From Sphingomonas abietis (GTDB lineage: Bacteria > Pseudomonadota > Alphaproteobacteria > Sphingomonadales > Sphingomonadaceae): a stretch of DNA of 64,000 nt. Below, in pieces: positions 43,168 through 51,922 of the stretch (positions are counted from its first letter, which is position 1; every line of letters begins with the position of its first letter). The notes beneath the pieces were generated by a model. That model was not told where the DNA came from. It ran no database searches and worked only from the letters and a program-made list of their open reading frames with translations. The DNA is taken from assembly GCF_027625475.1 (NCBI RefSeq), contig NZ_CP115174.1, forward strand, positions 1,488,001 to 1,552,000. Reading direction: 5' to 3'. The translations under genes were made by a program, and so were the position numbers.

Positions 43168-43213
43168 GTGCGTCTCCCTGAAAAGAGGAAATCAGGCGGT
43201 CGGGCAGTCGGCT

Positions 43214-43324
43214 TTACCGCTGCTGAAGCGCTTTGTTCGCTTCTCGCCTGGCATCCACCATCGCCCAAAAGTCGTGCGGCGTCGCGTTCCAGAACTGATC
43301 GGGCAACCAGCCGAAAGCATCCAT
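43214..43324 (-). CDS. Tail assembly chaperone, downstream frame (rcc01693-like)
   Basis: 36 residues from ATG 43324: MDAFGWLPDQFWNATPHDFW, then ending EANKALQQR. The FW-x-ATP-x-DFW pattern matches the small chaperone gene before the tape measure in gene transfer agents. The frame stays open upstream (PVDPDERWRRLSGVA) and overlaps the end of the preceding gene in the -1 frame. It may therefore be translated by frameshifting from that gene, as in lambda G/GT. Confidence 0.55.
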   Translation of the reverse strand: MDAFGWLPDQFWNATPHDFWAMVDARREANKALQQR

Positions 43325-43362
43325 CGCGACGCCGCTGAGGCGACGCCAGCGTTCATCCGGAT

Positions 43363-43782
43363 CTACCGGGCTGGCGCCGACGTCGCCTTCACTTCCCCCG
43401 ATGCGGTGCGCCCGCCGGTCGCAGCATCTGTGAGGCAGACCACGAGGACGGCCGCCGCGTGCGGGATGCCGGCCTCGATGATCAACTCCTCGATCCGCTC
43501 CGCGCCAACATGCTGAGTTGCCTCGTCCTTGGCTCCGGCCCGGATCAGCTCCGAGGCGATGATGCCGAGAAGCTCGATCGTCAGCTCGCCCGCGCTGCCC
43601 AGCTGGACAAGCGCGAGGATGGCGTGGCCGGTCTGTTGCTCAATCAGCTTGAGCGCGGAATGGGCCGGTCGGAGGAGGTAGGTCACGCCGTCGAGCACGA
43701 TCTCATGCTCGCCGCGTGCCTTGTTGGCCTTCGACGCGCCAGGGGCTTTCGCCACCGGTTTACTGCGGGGCGACTTCGCCAT
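43363..43782 (-). CDS. Tail assembly chaperone / GTA gp10-like protein
   Basis: 139 residues: a basic N-terminus (KSPRSKPVAKAPGASKANKA), then GEHEIVLDGVTYLLRPAHSALKLIEQQTG and a helical region. This matches the protein that precedes the tape measure in HK97/GTA-like tails. ATG 43782 has AAGGAAGG upstream and was preferred to 43791. Confidence 0.65.
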   Translation of the reverse strand: MAKSPRSKPVAKAPGASKANKARGEHEIVLDGVTYLLRPAHSALKLIEQQTGHAILALVQLGSAGELTIELLGIIASELIRAGAKDEATQHVGAERIEELIIEAGIPHAAAVLVVCLTDAATGGRTASGEVKATSAPAR

Positions 43783-44053
43783 GCGGCACACCTTCCTTGA
43801 GAATGTCGATCACCTGCTCGCGCACGGCCGACAGGTCGTCTTCGCCGATCATCGCGACCAGATCGGAGGTCGGCCGGGGCTCGACGAGCAGCGCCGCCAG
43901 CACCGTCGCAACCTGCAACGGTGTCGGCGAGCGTGCCGGGTTGGTGAGAGCCGCCAGATGCTCGGCCGCATTGCAGCCGGTCGTGGCGACGAGCCGCTGA
44001 TCGAGATCAGCGGGACGGACAGCGTCGAGCGCCTGGGTGCCGATCGTGACCAT
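43760..44053 (-). CDS. Tail completion/chaperone-region protein
   Basis: 97 residues, helical: IGTQALDAVRPADLDQRLVA, then PLQVATVLAALLVEP and EDDLSAVREQVIDILKEG. It lies between the tail tube and chaperone genes and overlaps the latter by 23 bp. No family recognised. Confidence 0.6.
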   Translation of the reverse strand: MVTIGTQALDAVRPADLDQRLVATTGCNAAEHLAALTNPARSPTPLQVATVLAALLVEPRPTSDLVAMIGEDDLSAVREQVIDILKEGVPHGEVAPQ

Positions 44054-44055
44054 GA

Positions 44056-44487
44056 TCAGGCCAGCGTATCGACGGTCGGCGCATCGGCGAGCGAGAGGCT
44101 GACCTTCACGTCGACGGTGCCGTCCTTGTTGAAGGTGCGGCTCGTGATGGCGCCGTAGACCGACGCGGAGAAGATGGCATCGGCGACGACGCCGGCGAGA
44201 CCGTTCTTCCGGATCTGGAAATTGAACGGGATGCCCGCATTGCACTGCGTCTCGAGGCGCGTGTAGCCGTTGACGTCCGGCAGCTTGACCTTGACGTCGA
44301 GCTCGCCCTTCCACGCGACGTTGCCGAAGGCGCCGGTGTTGAAGCCCGCCGTCGTCTTGTCGGAGGTGTCGATCTCCTGCGGGTTGCGCGTTTCGCTGAA
44401 CGTGCCCTGGCCCTTGATCGGATTGTAGGTGCCGGCCGTGGCGCTTTCGAGCCATGCCAGATACTGGTTGCCGAGAAGAACGGCCAT
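44056..44487 (-). CDS. Major tail tube protein
   Basis: 143 residues: MAVLLGNQYLAWLESATAGT, then a beta sandwich (FGNVAWKGELDVKVKLPDVN and ASVYGAITSRTFNKDGTVDV). Its size, beta-rich character and position between the tail terminator and chaperones fit the GTA/siphophage major tail protein (TP901-1-like). Many copies form the tail tube. Confidence 0.8.
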   Translation of the reverse strand: MAVLLGNQYLAWLESATAGTYNPIKGQGTFSETRNPQEIDTSDKTTAGFNTGAFGNVAWKGELDVKVKLPDVNGYTRLETQCNAGIPFNFQIRKNGLAGVVADAIFSASVYGAITSRTFNKDGTVDVKVSLSLADAPTVDTLA

Positions 44488-44511
44488 CGTAGGTCTCCTT
44501 GATTGCCCGGT

Positions 44512-44928
44512 TCAGGCCGGTTCTGCACACACTTCCCACGTCGACAGGCCGGCGTAGGAAACGCCGTCGGTGCCCGTCGCTGTATCGTCAGCGAGCCAGT
44601 CGATCGGCCCGCAAAAGGTCACGCCGTCGAGGTCGTCCGGCACCTTGCCGAACAGCGCCCAATAGGCAGCGTTCATCATCGCCAGCAGGCCGCGCCGTTC
44701 CTCGCCGCGGTAGACGAAATGGACATCGACGGTGATGCGCTTGCTGGTGTCGAGCTTGCCGCCGAGCGGCTGAACATTCATGTCGCCGACGACGACGAAA
44801 GGTGGCTGGGTGTCCTGCGGCACGGCCTGATAGACCTTGCCGGTGAGCGACGGCGCGCCGTTCAGCAGCAGGAATACGCGATCTTGAGCCGCCTGGAGGA
44901 CGTCCGGCGGGATCAACTCGTCAGCCAT
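44512..44928 (-). CDS. Tail terminator (DUF3168)
   Basis: 138 residues: QAAQDRVFLLLNGAPSLTGKVYQAVPQDTQPPFVVVGDM, then DVHFVYRGEERRGLLAMMNA, the DUF3168/gpU-like fold that caps the tail tube. It abuts the HK97 gp10 gene. Confidence 0.8.
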   Translation of the reverse strand: MADELIPPDVLQAAQDRVFLLLNGAPSLTGKVYQAVPQDTQPPFVVVGDMNVQPLGGKLDTSKRITVDVHFVYRGEERRGLLAMMNAAYWALFGKVPDDLDGVTFCGPIDWLADDTATGTDGVSYAGLSTWEVCAEPA

Positions 44929-45458
44929 CAGTTGCTCCCACCCGCTCGCTGAAGCACCCGGTTCCAGAAGTCCGCGAGGTTCTCGCCTGCGTCCAGCGCG
45001 GCGGATTCAGCAGCGGGCGTTCGAACAAACGGCCGCGCGGGTGCCGGGGCCACTCGCATCGGATAAGTCTTGAACAAATCCTCGGCGCGCTTGCGGCCGT
45101 GCAGGGTGCGGGGCTTGCCGCCGACGCGGCGCCGCCGCTGGACCGACACGACCTGGCCGCGCCGGCCAAACTCCACGAACCGGCCATAATAGAGGCCGCC
45201 GTAGCTCGTCTTACCGCTCGCCGAGCTGGTGTTCGAACGGTTGAGGAGGCCGATGCGGATGGTGTGACCCCCGGCGAGGACCTGCACCGACAGGCCGCGC
45301 CAAAGGTCGCCGGTCCGGATGGGCACATCCTGCTTCTGCGCGGCGAGGACTGCGGCGCCCATCTTCGGCAGCGTCGTGCGCAATTGCTCGTCAGCTGCTT
45401 TCGGCAGCGTGTCGAAGAGGGCGGCCATCGCAGCGGCGCCCTTCAGCGTCTCAACCAT
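44928..45458 (-). CDS. HK97 gp10-family neck protein
   Basis: 176 residues: LRTTLPKMGAAVLAAQKQDVP, then IRTGDLWRGLSVQVLAGG and PARPFVRTPAAESA, the HK97 gp10 (head-tail joining) pattern. ATG 45458 overlaps the previous stop by 8 bp. Confidence 0.8.
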   Translation of the reverse strand: MVETLKGAAAMAALFDTLPKAADEQLRTTLPKMGAAVLAAQKQDVPIRTGDLWRGLSVQVLAGGHTIRIGLLNRSNTSSASGKTSYGGLYYGRFVEFGRRGQVVSVQRRRRVGGKPRTLHGRKRAEDLFKTYPMRVAPAPARPFVRTPAAESAALDAGENLADFWNRVLQRAGGSN

Positions 45459-45795
45459 CGGGGAGCGCCTCGACCGATTCCGTATCGGCTTGAACGATCT
45501 GGCTCTCGCGCATGCCATCAGGATCGACGACCGATCTGACGTTGAGTGCAGTTCCGCGGTAGCGAAGCTGATCGGTGTCGCGGATGCCGGATCCGAAGCG
45601 GACGGTAATCCGGAAGAATTGAACGCCCTGGACTGCCTGCGACAGCAGAACCTCGCGCCCGTTCTGGCTGGTTACCTCCGCCCACCGCGTCGAAACCTTG
45701 ACCCAGTCAACCTTCCGGCCGCCGAGCCCGTCATCCACCTTCTGCTTGCGCCAAACCTCGATGCGGTGCCGAAGCCGGCCGGCCGACAAGCCCAT
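45451..45795 (-). CDS. Head closure / head-tail adaptor
   Basis: 114 residues: LRHRIEVWRKQKVDDGLGGRKVDWVKVSTRWAEV, then GTALNVRSVVDPDGMRESQI, the SPP1 gp16-like Phage_H_T_join family. ATG 45795 shares a base with the previous stop (TGATG). It forms a ring between connector and tail. Confidence 0.85.
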   Translation of the reverse strand: MGLSAGRLRHRIEVWRKQKVDDGLGGRKVDWVKVSTRWAEVTSQNGREVLLSQAVQGVQFFRITVRFGSGIRDTDQLRYRGTALNVRSVVDPDGMRESQIVQADTESVEALPDG

Positions 45796-46403
45796 CAGTC
45801 CGTCGCCCACTGGCGAAGGGGGGTGAGCAGCCATGTCACGGACAGCGGAAGCTCAATCGGCGTGCCGCGGATATCGACGGCGACGCTCTCGCGATTCCGA
45901 TACCAATGCCCGATCAGCAGCAACATCGCCTGAGCGACCGTCGCGAGATCGTCAGCCGTAAGCGGCGACACGAGATAGGTGATCGTGACGGCGCCGGGCC
46001 GATTCTGCGTCTTCGGCCAGCTACGACCAACGGGCGCGAGGAGCGCCGGCGCATCGACCAGGTCGGCGAAATAGGTGGACGGATCGAGCGTCTGCTCGGC
46101 CCCCGCCTCGTCGAAATAGGTCACGCTCGTAACCGAGGCGACCATGCCACCCGCGAGGCAGATATCGCGCGAGCGCGGGCTGCATGCCTCAAGCGGGATG
46201 ATGGGGAAGGGGCTATGCTCTTCGCCGGGAAAAATATCGAGGTTGAGCACGTCGGTTGCGCCGACGACTGAGCGGTTGATCTGGTATTCACACGCGCGCC
46301 GCGCGGCCATGATCATCCCGGTTAGGTACGCGTCCTCATCCGTCTCGCCCTCTTCGAGGCGCAGGTGCACCTTCAGCTGATCGAGCGAGACGGGTTCGGT
46401 CAT
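45795..46403 (-). CDS. Head-tail connector (gp6/gp15-like)
   Basis: 202 residues: SLDQLKVHLRLEEGETDEDAYLTGMIMAARRACEYQ is the helical HK97 gp6-like connector. The later half (FADLVDAPALLAPVGRSWPK, then LLLIGHWYRNRES) is the usual extension. It docks on the portal. Confidence 0.85.
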   Translation of the reverse strand: MTEPVSLDQLKVHLRLEEGETDEDAYLTGMIMAARRACEYQINRSVVGATDVLNLDIFPGEEHSPFPIIPLEACSPRSRDICLAGGMVASVTSVTYFDEAGAEQTLDPSTYFADLVDAPALLAPVGRSWPKTQNRPGAVTITYLVSPLTADDLATVAQAMLLLIGHWYRNRESVAVDIRGTPIELPLSVTWLLTPLRQWATD

Positions 46404-46407
46404 CGGA

Positions 46408-46617
46408 TCAGGCCTTCTCGGCCGCCGGCTGCGCTTCGTTCTTCTCGGAATAGGCGATGCCCTCGGGATCGTCGCACGCCCAGCCATCCTTGACGGCCGC
46501 ATCGGCCTCCTTGGTCGGCAGGGTCAGGACGTGGTGGGGGCGGTGCTCTTCGTGCGCGACGAGGACGCGCACCTTCTTCGCGGCGGACTTGACCGCAGCA
46601 TCCGGATTCGTGGCCAT
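46408..46617 (-). CDS. Small head protein
   Basis: 69 residues: KKVRVLVAHEEHRPHHVLTLPTKEADAAVKDGWACDDPEGIAY. GGAG six bases before ATG 46617. This type of small protein between capsid and connector is frequent in HK97-like phages; it may be a decoration protein. Function unproven. Confidence 0.6.
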   Translation of the reverse strand: MATNPDAAVKSAAKKVRVLVAHEEHRPHHVLTLPTKEADAAVKDGWACDDPEGIAYSEKNEAQPAAEKA

Positions 46618-46714
46618 GGGTGGCTCCTTCATTGTTCGGAAGAAAGCGACCGGCGCGCCTCAACGCGCCGGCCCAGGGTGTCGTCGGCCGCGGGGGAGGC
46701 GCCGACGGGTTCGG

Positions 46715-47971
46715 TTAGGTCGCCGAGTTCTGGTAGTAGGCGACCGGTGCACCGGCGGTCATGAGGTTGCCGTCGGCGCGAGCCCAGGCGAGGAAGCCGA
46801 TCTGGCCCTTCGACATGAAGGCGCTGTCGTCGAAGCGGAACAGGGTCACCTCGAGGATGTCGCGGATCATGTACTCGTGCATGTCGCCGAAGATCATCGA
46901 CTTCGCGTTCGCCGCCATCACCGGCATGTGCTGGTTGATGGTGTACGGGTACGCGTTGAAGGTGTCCGGTTCCTTCTTCGAATAGTCGCCGGGAAGCCAC
47001 AGCGGACGGTTCTGGTTGTCCTTGATCTTCTTGAGCGCCCGAAGGGTCGTGTCGTGGAACATGAAGCCCACGTTCGGCATGCCACGATACGCGGGATCGA
47101 CCGAGTGGATGAGATCGATGATGTCGTCGGGCAAAACGGTCGTGGTCTGTCCGGCGGCGCCGACCTTGCCGGCCGCTGCGGCGGTGACGATGCCGCGCGG
47201 CTGCGCGGTGCCCGTGCCCACCGTGAAGTAGCGGTTCTGGGCGCGCGCGATGCGGGTTGCGGCCGCCTTCCGGATATACGCCTCGACGTCCATCCCCGGG
47301 CCCTGATCCATCAGGAGCTCGATCGGGACCGTGAAGATCTTGGACGAGAACTTGAACGCCCCGATCTGGATGGTGCCGAAGGTGATGTCCTGCGAGGTGG
47401 CCGGGGTGGATTCGGCGACGATCTCGCCCTCCTGGCCGGTCTCGTCGACCGTCGGGTACGGGAACGGGTTACCGCCGGCGGTCTGGATGACGTTGGCGAC
47501 GTCGCGCATGCCGCCGAAGGACTTGAGAGCCTCGATCAGCTCCGCGCCGAAGCCGGTCGGGACGAGATAACCGCCGGCCGCGCCGTTGCCCTGCTGGCCG
47601 GACTGAGCGGCCTGCGGCCGGCCAGTCCGGAGGATCAGAGACTCGTCCTGCGAGATGCCGCGTTCGCCGTGGATGAGGAAGCTGCGGAACGCATTTCGAT
47701 ACTTGCTGGCGTGCTCGCGCTGGTCGGGCGTCAGGCTCGCATTGATGCGGTCCTGCGTCTCGCGGTTCGTGTCGTCGCGATCCCTCTCGCCGTCGATCTT
47801 CGCCTGCTTTTCCAGTCGGTCGATCTGGCTGTCGAGGAGGTCGATCTCCGCGTAGATCTCGTCGACCTTCGCCGAGATTTCCTTGGTGAACTTGGTGGTG
47901 GCGGGGTCGAGAAGGTTGCGGGCTTCCAGCGCCTTGGCGTTGCGCTGGTCCCGGAGCGCCTTGATGGTCAT
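46715..47971 (-). CDS. Major capsid protein, HK97 fold
   Basis: 418 residues. The N-terminal 100 form a charged coiled-coil delta domain (DEIYAEIDLLDSQIDRLEKQ) probably removed by the neighbouring protease. The rest has HK97 features: GGYLVPTGFGAELIEALKSF, the E-loop region (ATSQDITFGTIQIGAFKFSS) and a C-terminal A-domain. The ribosome site GGAG lies nine bases before ATG 47971, directly after an intrinsic terminator. Confidence 0.93.
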   Translation of the reverse strand: MTIKALRDQRNAKALEARNLLDPATTKFTKEISAKVDEIYAEIDLLDSQIDRLEKQAKIDGERDRDDTNRETQDRINASLTPDQREHASKYRNAFRSFLIHGERGISQDESLILRTGRPQAAQSGQQGNGAAGGYLVPTGFGAELIEALKSFGGMRDVANVIQTAGGNPFPYPTVDETGQEGEIVAESTPATSQDITFGTIQIGAFKFSSKIFTVPIELLMDQGPGMDVEAYIRKAAATRIARAQNRYFTVGTGTAQPRGIVTAAAAGKVGAAGQTTTVLPDDIIDLIHSVDPAYRGMPNVGFMFHDTTLRALKKIKDNQNRPLWLPGDYSKKEPDTFNAYPYTINQHMPVMAANAKSMIFGDMHEYMIRDILEVTLFRFDDSAFMSKGQIGFLAWARADGNLMTAGAPVAYYQNSAT

Positions 47972-47983
47972 GGGGATTGCTCC

Positions 47984-48010
47984 ATAAAAAAGCCCCGCCA
48001 ATGGCGGGGT
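47984..48010 (-). terminator. Intrinsic terminator before the capsid gene
   Basis: On the minus strand, an 8-bp stem GACCCCGCC/GGCGGGGC with a 3-nt loop is followed by TTTTTT. It lies after the protease stop and 13 bp before the capsid start, inside a co-directional operon. The capsid gene must therefore be read through by antitermination or have a promoter downstream of the stem. Confidence 0.8.
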
Positions 48011-48052
48011 CGTGGTGGGGCGTCCGGGAAGGATCGCCGTCAGAGCGGTCGC

Positions 48053-48793
48053 TTAGGCGGCCGTTCGCTCGTAGAGCCCGAGGCGTGCGAGGTTGGCGAC
48101 GCGCAGCGCCTCCAGATCCTGGTCATCCTCCGGGGGCTGCTGTTCGGTGAGCGCCTTGGGCGCCTTGTCGTAGACCGACAGGTTGAAGGTCGAGGCCTTG
48201 GCCTTCGCGTCGGCCTTGGCGGCCGTGGTCGGCATGACCGAGTTGCAGAAGCCGTTCTCGACCGCCTCGGCTGCGTCGAACCAGGTCTCCGCTTTCATCC
48301 ATGCGAGGATGTCGTCGGCCGACTTGCCGGTCTTCGCCGCGTAGTTCGAAACGATCGAGCTATCGACCTTGTCAAGCAGGTCAGCGGTGGAGCGCAGATC
48401 GTCCGCGTTCCCCATCATCATGGTCCAGCCCTTGTGGATCATGACAAAGCCGCCCTCGGCGATCTCGATGGTGGAGGCCGCGAGCATGAGGAAACTGGCG
48501 GCCGACGCGGCGAGGCCGTCGATCTTGGCGGTGACGGTGCCGGAAAATTCCGACAGCAGCGCCATCATTGCGCGCGCCTCGAAGACGTCGCCGCCCGGGG
48601 AGTTGATCCGCATCACCAGCGTCGATGCGGTGATGCCCTGCAGGGCGTTCGCCAGGTCGGCGGCGGAGACGCCCCAATAGCTGTCGATCACGTCGTAGAT
48701 GTAGATCGTGGCGGTATCGCCATCGATCTCCGAGCGGATGCCGGCGCCCTTGCCAGCATTGTCCCGCGCGAGCGCGAAGAGCTTACGATGCAT
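48053..48793 (-). CDS. ClpP-like head maturation protease
   Basis: 246 residues with the ClpP/S49 set: MRINSPGGDVFEARAMMALL (oxyanion Gly), catalytic Ser97 in GLAASAASFLML, His120 in FVMIHKGW and a later Asp. It processes the capsid delta domain or acts as a protease/scaffold. The start overlaps the portal gene by 11 bp. Confidence 0.9.
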   Translation of the reverse strand: MHRKLFALARDNAGKGAGIRSEIDGDTATIYIYDVIDSYWGVSAADLANALQGITASTLVMRINSPGGDVFEARAMMALLSEFSGTVTAKIDGLAASAASFLMLAASTIEIAEGGFVMIHKGWTMMMGNADDLRSTADLLDKVDSSIVSNYAAKTGKSADDILAWMKAETWFDAAEAVENGFCNSVMPTTAAKADAKAKASTFNLSVYDKAPKALTEQQPPEDDQDLEALRVANLARLGLYERTAA

Positions 48794-50084
48794 TGCCCGT
48801 TTCCTTCTCGGGTTGGACCAATGGCTCGCCCGGCGGGGCGTGACCCATCGGCGAGTAGATCTTGTCGGCGTTCGGATCGTCGCTCGGCGGTAGGCCGGTC
48901 TTCCGGCGAGCATCGTTCTCCGACATCCAGCCAGGCAGCTGGTTGCCGCCGAGCGCGGCGCGGAGATATTCGGAGATCGCCTTGCTATCGGCGCCCATCA
49001 GGTGCTCGTCGTCGAACGACACGAAGAGCTTGGAGCGCTTGGCACCGACGATCGGAAACAGCTTCCGGCTCAGCTCTTTCGCCACCCGGATCTTGTGAGG
49101 GGCGACCGAGTAGCGATCGAAGCCCAGGTTCTGCTGCTCGATGCCCGTGCCCCAGTTGCTGGCGCCGGCGGTTTCACCGATCATGTGCGGGGGGACGCCG
49201 AAGACGCGGGCGACGTCGACGGCCGAATAGGCGAGCAGCTCGAGCAGCTGCGCGTCCTTGGCGGTGACCGTTACGCGGTCCCATTTCGCTCCGTTTTCCA
49301 GGAGCAGGGGATTATGCGCGTTGCTGATCCCCGACGCGCGCTTGCGCAGATAATCCTTGAAGTCCTTTCGCTGGTCGCTCGAAATTCCACCGTTGAAGGT
49401 GAAATAGTCGTTCGTCAGCAGCCCGCGCTCGAATTGGCCGGCGGTATAGTCCCGCGTGGCGAGGCCGACGCCGATCGACTGTGCATGATGCTCGACGGTC
49501 GAAAGGGCACGAAGGCCGTCATAGGTCTGACCCGGCCCCTTGAAGTGCAGGATCTGGCTGGAATCGAAATACTCGACTTCCCCGTCGAGATTGATGATCC
49601 GATACCACTTCGTCTTGCCCGAATAGTAGGGCGTGACGCGCGCCGGATGGTAATAGTCGAGGTCATGAATGACGCCGTTGCGGGCCTGGCGGATCACCGC
49701 GTAACCGTTGCCGCGCAGCATCATGGCCATGGCCTGGAGCTCAATGAACTCGGGGCCCGACGTGTCGTCGTTCGCCTCGTCGGTGAGGAAGCGCGTGAAT
49801 TCGTGATCGTCGAGCCGCTTCTTCGAGCCGCCGGGGAGGCGCTCGTAGATGCCGATCGGGTTGCACATCATGGCGCCGGCGATGAGCGTTACGCAGCGCC
49901 ATACGGCCGAGAGGCGCATGGCGGTCTCGGGCGTCACCGTCATCCCGGCGGCGCGCTGACCGCCGCCGAAGAATTCCATGATGGCGGCGTCATCGCCACC
50001 GCCCTGGATGATGAATCCGCTGTCCACAGCGGCGTTCACGCTCGGGGTCGGGGCAAGATCGCGGCCGAGCGCAATCCTACTCAC
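48783..50084 (-). CDS. Portal protein (HK97 family)
   Basis: 433 residues: MTVTPETAMRLSAVWRCVTLIAGAMMCNPIGIYERL, then FKDYLRKRASGISNAHNPLLL and VDVARVFGVPPHMIGET, all typical of the HK97 portal. Twelve copies form the DNA gate. It overlaps the terminase stop by 4 bp. Confidence 0.93.
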   Translation of the reverse strand: MSRIALGRDLAPTPSVNAAVDSGFIIQGGGDDAAIMEFFGGGQRAAGMTVTPETAMRLSAVWRCVTLIAGAMMCNPIGIYERLPGGSKKRLDDHEFTRFLTDEANDDTSGPEFIELQAMAMMLRGNGYAVIRQARNGVIHDLDYYHPARVTPYYSGKTKWYRIINLDGEVEYFDSSQILHFKGPGQTYDGLRALSTVEHHAQSIGVGLATRDYTAGQFERGLLTNDYFTFNGGISSDQRKDFKDYLRKRASGISNAHNPLLLENGAKWDRVTVTAKDAQLLELLAYSAVDVARVFGVPPHMIGETAGASNWGTGIEQQNLGFDRYSVAPHKIRVAKELSRKLFPIVGAKRSKLFVSFDDEHLMGADSKAISEYLRAALGGNQLPGWMSENDARRKTGLPPSDDPNADKIYSPMGHAPPGEPLVQPEKETGNAS

Positions 50085-51613
50085 TCAGGATCGTCCTCGG
50101 CATCGAGGTCCACGAAGAAGGAACCGACATAGGGCTGCTCTCCCTCGGGGGCCGACGAGACGCCCATGGCCATGACAAGGCCGACCATGCCGTCGATGCG
50201 GCCGGTCGATTTCGCCTTGTCGAGCTTCCGGTTGCCGGCAGGGTCCTTGATGACGACCGCGTTGGCGGCGCACATCGTCAGCACCGGGTTGGCGCCGTGG
50301 CGGACGTGATCGTTCAGAAAGGCGATCTCGGTGACGTCCATGGCGGGCGCCATCGAGACGTAACCCTGACCCATCGGTTCGAAGGGCAGAGTGATGCTCA
50401 GCTTCTGCATTTGCGCTTCAAGCGTCTTGAAGCGGAAACGGTCGTAGCCGATTTTCACGACGGTCATCCCGTCGCAGATTTCCCCGATGCGGCGCGCGAT
50501 ATACTCGTAATCGACCGCGACGCCCGGAACCGCTTCGATGAACCCCTTGTCAGCCCACAGATCATACGGCGCGCGGTCGCGCTTCGCGTGATCCGTCAGG
50601 GTGTTCGCGGGCTTCCAGAACCACGCCTTCACGTGCCAGCGGCCATCCTTGCCGCGCGCGATCAGGACGAAGGCACAAAGGTCGGTCGTTTCGGCAAGAT
50701 CGAGACCGCCGAACACCATGCCGGTGGCGAACGCCTCTTCGTCGATCTCACCGGACGTTGCGCCCCAGATCGCCGGGGCGAGGAAAGGGGAGAAGCGGTT
50801 GACGCGCTGGTTCAGATAAAGGTTGCGGAAGCCGTTCTCGAAAGAGGGCATCCGCTTGGCCTTTTCGGCCGCGGCGCTGAGCTCAACCTGACTCCGAAAC
50901 AGCCCCAGCGCCGGGTTGGCGGCGGCATGCGCCTCAGCATCGAGGACATCGCAGCCGGCCGGCCCCTCATAGACGTGACAGACAATCTTCGGATCTTTCG
51001 AGCGCCTGGCGTCGTCGATCCGAATAGAGAGCATGTCGGCGTCGGTAGGCGCCTGGGTCGAAATGATGATCTTGAGCGCGTCGTCATAGGCACCCTGCGC
51101 CGTCTCGATCGCCTCAATGAAGTCGTCCTGCGGGCCGCGGACCTGGCCCATCTCGTCGAAGATCGCGAGCACCGGCGATAGGCCGTGTGCAGTCGATCCG
51201 TCCGCTGCCAGGGCCCGATATTCGACATTGAGTGCCAAGCCGATCAAGCGCTTGCCCGACGGCACGATCCGAACCAGTTTCGACAGATCCGGGCTCAGCG
51301 CGATCATCTTCGCCGCGAGGTTGAAGACGAGGGCGGCCTGGTCGCGCGAGCGCGCGCCGGAGACGATCTGGCTGTTTAGCCGGGCCTCCGGGCCGGCAAT
51401 GTGGGCGAGCATGATGCACGCGATGAGGGCTGACTTGCCGTTCTTTCGGGCGATCGAGAGGATACCCTCGGTCGTGCCAGCCGGGTTGTCGTAGACCTCA
51501 AGGATGAACCGCTTCTGGAACGGAACCAGCTTGACTGGTTTCCCGACCAGCTTGCCCTCTGGGACAAGGCAGTAGCGCTCGATGAACGCTATTACCCGCT
51601 CGCCGCGGGTCAC
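50081..51613 (-). CDS. terL: Terminase large subunit
   Basis: 510 residues. It has an ATPase with Walker A ARKNGKSAL (about residue 55-63) and Walker B LAIFDEMGQ (about 149-157), and a C-terminal RuvC-like nuclease beginning FGGLDLAETTD (Asp near 305). This is the HK97-type Terminase_1 family that cuts and pumps DNA. GTG 51613 overlaps the upstream stop (GTGA), matching the local pattern; ATG 51649 is the alternative start. Confidence 0.93.
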   Translation of the reverse strand: MTRGERVIAFIERYCLVPEGKLVGKPVKLVPFQKRFILEVYDNPAGTTEGILSIARKNGKSALIACIMLAHIAGPEARLNSQIVSGARSRDQAALVFNLAAKMIALSPDLSKLVRIVPSGKRLIGLALNVEYRALAADGSTAHGLSPVLAIFDEMGQVRGPQDDFIEAIETAQGAYDDALKIIISTQAPTDADMLSIRIDDARRSKDPKIVCHVYEGPAGCDVLDAEAHAAANPALGLFRSQVELSAAAEKAKRMPSFENGFRNLYLNQRVNRFSPFLAPAIWGATSGEIDEEAFATGMVFGGLDLAETTDLCAFVLIARGKDGRWHVKAWFWKPANTLTDHAKRDRAPYDLWADKGFIEAVPGVAVDYEYIARRIGEICDGMTVVKIGYDRFRFKTLEAQMQKLSITLPFEPMGQGYVSMAPAMDVTEIAFLNDHVRHGANPVLTMCAANAVVIKDPAGNRKLDKAKSTGRIDGMVGLVMAMGVSSAPEGEQPYVGSFFVDLDAEDDPE

Positions 51614-51912
51614 TGCTCCGAGAGAGGCCCCTGCCCAGCGGCCATCCACAAGAGGTCATAGACCGTAATTCCGGACCTGCTTCCCACCACCTCGAAGTAG
51701 GCGTGGTCGACATCCCAGGCCGGCACGCGAGCGCCCCAGATCGTCCCTTGCATATCGCGGGTGACGAAGTTGATCGCTCTGGGCTGGCGGCCGGCCGAGC
51801 GCAGTAGCTGCTGGCAGTGGCGGACCACCCCCATCCCAGGCACGAGGTAGAAGGCGCCGTCGGGAAGTGCGGCGAGCTGCCGCGTTGTTCGGCCTGATCC
51901 GCGATCGGTCAT
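51610..51912 (-). CDS. Small phage protein with GRTT motif
   Basis: 100 residues: MTDRGSGRTTRQLAALPDGA, then FYLVPGMGVVRHCQQLLRSA. The GSGRTT start resembles the first strand and P-loop of phage ATPase-like small proteins, but no Walker B follows. It lies between the terminase subunit genes. Function unknown. Confidence 0.6.
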   Translation of the reverse strand: MTDRGSGRTTRQLAALPDGAFYLVPGMGVVRHCQQLLRSAGRQPRAINFVTRDMQGTIWGARVPAWDVDHAYFEVVGSRSGITVYDLLWMAAGQGPLSEQ

Positions 51913-51922
51913 AGAGACCCCC

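Noticed and set aside
46457..49267. 936-residue plus-strand reading frame
   Set aside because: It lies antisense to the connector, capsid, protease and portal genes. It is rich in Arg/Gly/Val with no family motif, an artefact of GC-rich codon structure.
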